A DNA stretch of 64,000 nucleotides from Halobacteriovorax sp. HLS (GTDB lineage: Bacteria > Bdellovibrionota > Bacteriovoracia > Bacteriovoracales > Bacteriovoracaceae), in assembly GCF_004006665.1 (NCBI RefSeq), contig NZ_QOCL01000003.1:248001-312000 (forward strand), in the 5' to 3' direction. Under the pieces are notes generated by a model, which was given only the letters and a program-made list of their open reading frames with translations, was not told the origin of the DNA and did not search any database. Shown in pieces: positions 60,776 to 64,000 of the stretch. Position numbers and translations under genes: made by a program. Positions within the stretch are counted from its first letter, which is position 1. Every line of letters begins with the position of its first letter.

Positions 60776-62184
60776 GGGGACACTCCAACATAGAATTTTG
60801 AGCTGATGAGCTCTCCTATGACTTTGGAAAGGTCTCCACTTTCTTTCAATTCTTTTGCAAGTTCGAGAATGAATTCTTTTTTCTGTGTTAAGTTTTCTAT
60901 AGAAAAAGAGTTCTCCGTTATGAGATTTTTTTCGCCAGTTAGAAATTCAAAGTATCTAGAAGCTGTACAAATATATGGATCATCGAGCTTTGCTAGTTCT
61001 TTTCCAATTTGGGCAGGAGAGCTTAGTTTCTTTGAAATAAGCTTTCCATAGATATCTCTAAATATTAACTTTCCAGTTGGTGGTCTTTGAAAAAAATACT
61101 TATCTCTTTTATCAAGATTATCTGAAAAATCATGAATGGCGGGATGTTCCTGAATGGCCCTAAATGTAAAAGAGCCAGTGAATACTTCGCCTGCGTTAAA
61201 GATTTCGAGATTTCTAATTGTGCTAGCGAGTGGGTCGATACTTAAATGACAGTGCATACAGGAGCTTTTTTTCCTAAATGATATTTTTGAATTCTTCGAA
61301 TAAGTAGCGTCTTCTGTTTTTATTAAGGGCAAGTCTCTACAAAGAAAATCTGAAAAGAGATTTTGGGCCCAACGGCGATGAAGTTTTTCAGCTCCATCCG
61401 TTGTACGATTATTGTGACCTGCATTTAGCATTAAATAGGAAATACTACCAAAAGCTCCGGGGAATCGTGATTTTTTTAAGTTTATTCCCTCAATTCTTTT
61501 GGACTCCTTTAACCTTGTGAAATATTGAGTACTACTGTCGAGCTCGGTGATAGCATATAGTTGCCCAAATTCAATAAGTTCTGGTTTCCATAGGTAAGTT
61601 TCGCCAAAATCGGTTGGATTATCTTGTACGCCTCCAACTGACCATTTTCTCTTATGCATACCATCTAAGTGAGACCTTATCGCACTTATATCTCTATCAT
61701 TTTGAAAAATATTTTCATCATTTCCAACTCTCTTTGCCTTAAGTGTTTTTGAAGAGAGAAAGATATTATTTAGTGGATATGACTGGCCAAAGAGTGAGAG
61801 CGTAAAATGATAAGCGGCCTGATTTGAGTCAAATACATTTGTATTAGAGTGATCTTGTGTATCTGAGTTAAAGTTATAAAGCTTAAACCAAGAGGAATGG
61901 AGATTTTGAAAAGTATTAAGAACTGTAAATGACTTTGAGTCAAGATTTTCTAGTTGCCCACTTTTACTAAATTTTGCATGAGAAATAATTTGTAGGCAGG
62001 CCTTTTTAGCATCAGTCTTGCCTGAGTTAAGATCTATTAAGATTGGGTCATTGAGATCAACACGCTTGTTTAAAAATTGAGAATGGCACTTTATATATTT
62101 TCTAGCTTGTTCTGTAAGATCAATTGCGTTAGCGCAAAAAATTGTGATTGAGAAAATGATGATACTTTTTGCAAGTTGAATCAA
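60772..62184 (-). CDS. Exported haem-binding DUF1592/DUF1588-like protein
   Basis: 470 residues with a signal peptide (MIQLAKSIIIFSITIFCANA). The segment RRWAQNLFSDFLCRDLP followed by CMHCHLSIDPLAS (CxxCH, one c-type haem site, ~310) matches the DUF1588 region of cytochrome-like proteins, and the C-terminus with ASRYFEFLTGEKNL is DUF1585-like. Part of the N-terminal half may be a reduced DUF1592. Stand-alone haem c would suggest periplasmic electron transfer. Abuts the 92-residue gene upstream and overlaps the DUF1552-like gene. Confidence 0.75.
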   Translation of the reverse strand: MIQLAKSIIIFSITIFCANAIDLTEQARKYIKCHSQFLNKRVDLNDPILIDLNSGKTDAKKACLQIISHAKFSKSGQLENLDSKSFTVLNTFQNLHSSWFKLYNFNSDTQDHSNTNVFDSNQAAYHFTLSLFGQSYPLNNIFLSSKTLKAKRVGNDENIFQNDRDISAIRSHLDGMHKRKWSVGGVQDNPTDFGETYLWKPELIEFGQLYAITELDSSTQYFTRLKESKRIEGINLKKSRFPGAFGSISYLMLNAGHNNRTTDGAEKLHRRWAQNLFSDFLCRDLPLIKTEDATYSKNSKISFRKKSSCMHCHLSIDPLASTIRNLEIFNAGEVFTGSFTFRAIQEHPAIHDFSDNLDKRDKYFFQRPPTGKLIFRDIYGKLISKKLSSPAQIGKELAKLDDPYICTASRYFEFLTGEKNLITENSFSIENLTQKKEFILELAKELKESGDLSKVIGELISSKFYVGVSP

Positions 62185-62463
62185 TTATCTAGACCTTTTG
62201 CGAATCCTTTTGATTTCACTTTGTTTGGTTTGCTCTTTTAGAACTTTGTTTTGAGTTGGTGGCAGCTCTTCTTTTTGTAGAGCGCTTGAGGATAAGGAGA
62301 TACTATCTTGGGAGGAATTATCTCCCTGTTGTGCGATGTCCCAATTCGAGATATCAATATCTTTTGATGACTTCTCCAGCATTTCAAGTTCGCTTTGGAA
62401 CGAATTTTGCGCAAAAGAGCTAGCTTGAAGTAAGAAAAATAGTATGGACGCCTTTACTAGCAT
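62185..62463 (-). CDS. Small exported Ser/Gln-rich protein (92 aa)
   Basis: Signal peptide MLVKASILFFLLQASSFA, then a low-complexity Ser/Glu/Gln stretch (SSQDSISLSSSALQKEELPP) ending in a basic KRIRKRSR tail. No cysteines, so not a lipoprotein. First gene of the operon; its stop abuts the ATG of the cytochrome-like gene. The basic tail could bind the cell wall or lipopolysaccharide (inference). Divergent from queA across 54 bp. Confidence 0.55.
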   Translation of the reverse strand: MLVKASILFFLLQASSFAQNSFQSELEMLEKSSKDIDISNWDIAQQGDNSSQDSISLSSSALQKEELPPTQNKVLKEQTKQSEIKRIRKRSR

Positions 62464-62517
62464 TGATTCCTCATATACAAATCATATTCTTATAAATACA
62501 TATATTTATTATGCCTA

Positions 62518-64000
<1,483 letters not shown>

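Overview
The window is a continuous 64 kb piece of an AT-rich bacterial chromosome. It is densely packed with genes on both strands and shows no sign of phage, transposon or CRISPR. It carries housekeeping genes (rpoH, rpsO-pnp, dut, sufE-like, hemB, a clpB-like gene, panD, serB, pgsA, glpX, yggS, queA-tgt and one tRNA-Leu) among many secreted proteins of unknown function. The gene content, the low GC, the orphan flagellar hook gene, the PilZ, cyclic-nucleotide and receiver proteins and the secreted hydrolases suggest a marine-type Bdellovibrionota of the Bacteriovorax/Halobacteriovorax kind. That placement is inferred from gene content, not from a marker-gene search.

Layout. 1-6 kb: the 3' part of a SpoVR-family gene, a FecR-domain protein with a C-terminal barrel, and two secreted unknown proteins. 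6-11.5 kb: rpoH, rpsO-pnp with a structured intergenic region, dut, a small PHA-system-like protein and a ferredoxin with a long charged tail. 11.5-19 kb: a secreted protein, a three-PAS hybrid histidine kinase, a secreted metzincin-like protease with an upstream partner, and a periplasmic solute-binding protein. 19-26 kb: tRNA-Leu(GAG), small proteins, flgE, an XRE regulator divergent from sufE-hemB across a near-perfect palindrome, a trypsin-like protease, an ETHE1-like hydrolase and an unannotated 40-residue membrane protein. 26-38 kb: a thioredoxin-like ferredoxin, a conserved 474-residue unknown, a receiver protein, an MscS channel, a ClpB-like chaperone with a possible heat-shock promoter, a cNMP-binding protein, and a very large secreted protein overlapping an LRR gene. 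38-44 kb: panD, serB-pgsA, a PilZ protein, and a glpX-RatA-like-phasin-like-yggS row.

44-49 kb is the most unusual part. An isopenicillin-N-synthase-like 2OG oxygenase is followed by a tight four-gene unit: an AurF-like diiron oxygenase, an Asp-nucleophile alpha/beta hydrolase of epoxide-hydrolase type, and two tandem membrane desaturase-like proteins with histidine boxes at identical residue positions. This looks like an undescribed small-molecule or lipid-modifying pathway. 50-56.7 kb holds a 1815-residue lipoprotein ending in an FGE-like domain, then an orphan ParA with a small overlapping partner. 56.7-62.5 kb holds a DUF4105-like protein and a four-gene exported operon resembling the DUF1588/DUF1552 pairs of Planctomycetes and myxobacteria. 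The window ends in queA and the start of tgt.

All domain calls come from reading motifs by eye; no database search was possible. Start codons were moved from the longest frame wherever a Shine-Dalgarno sequence clearly marked a later start.
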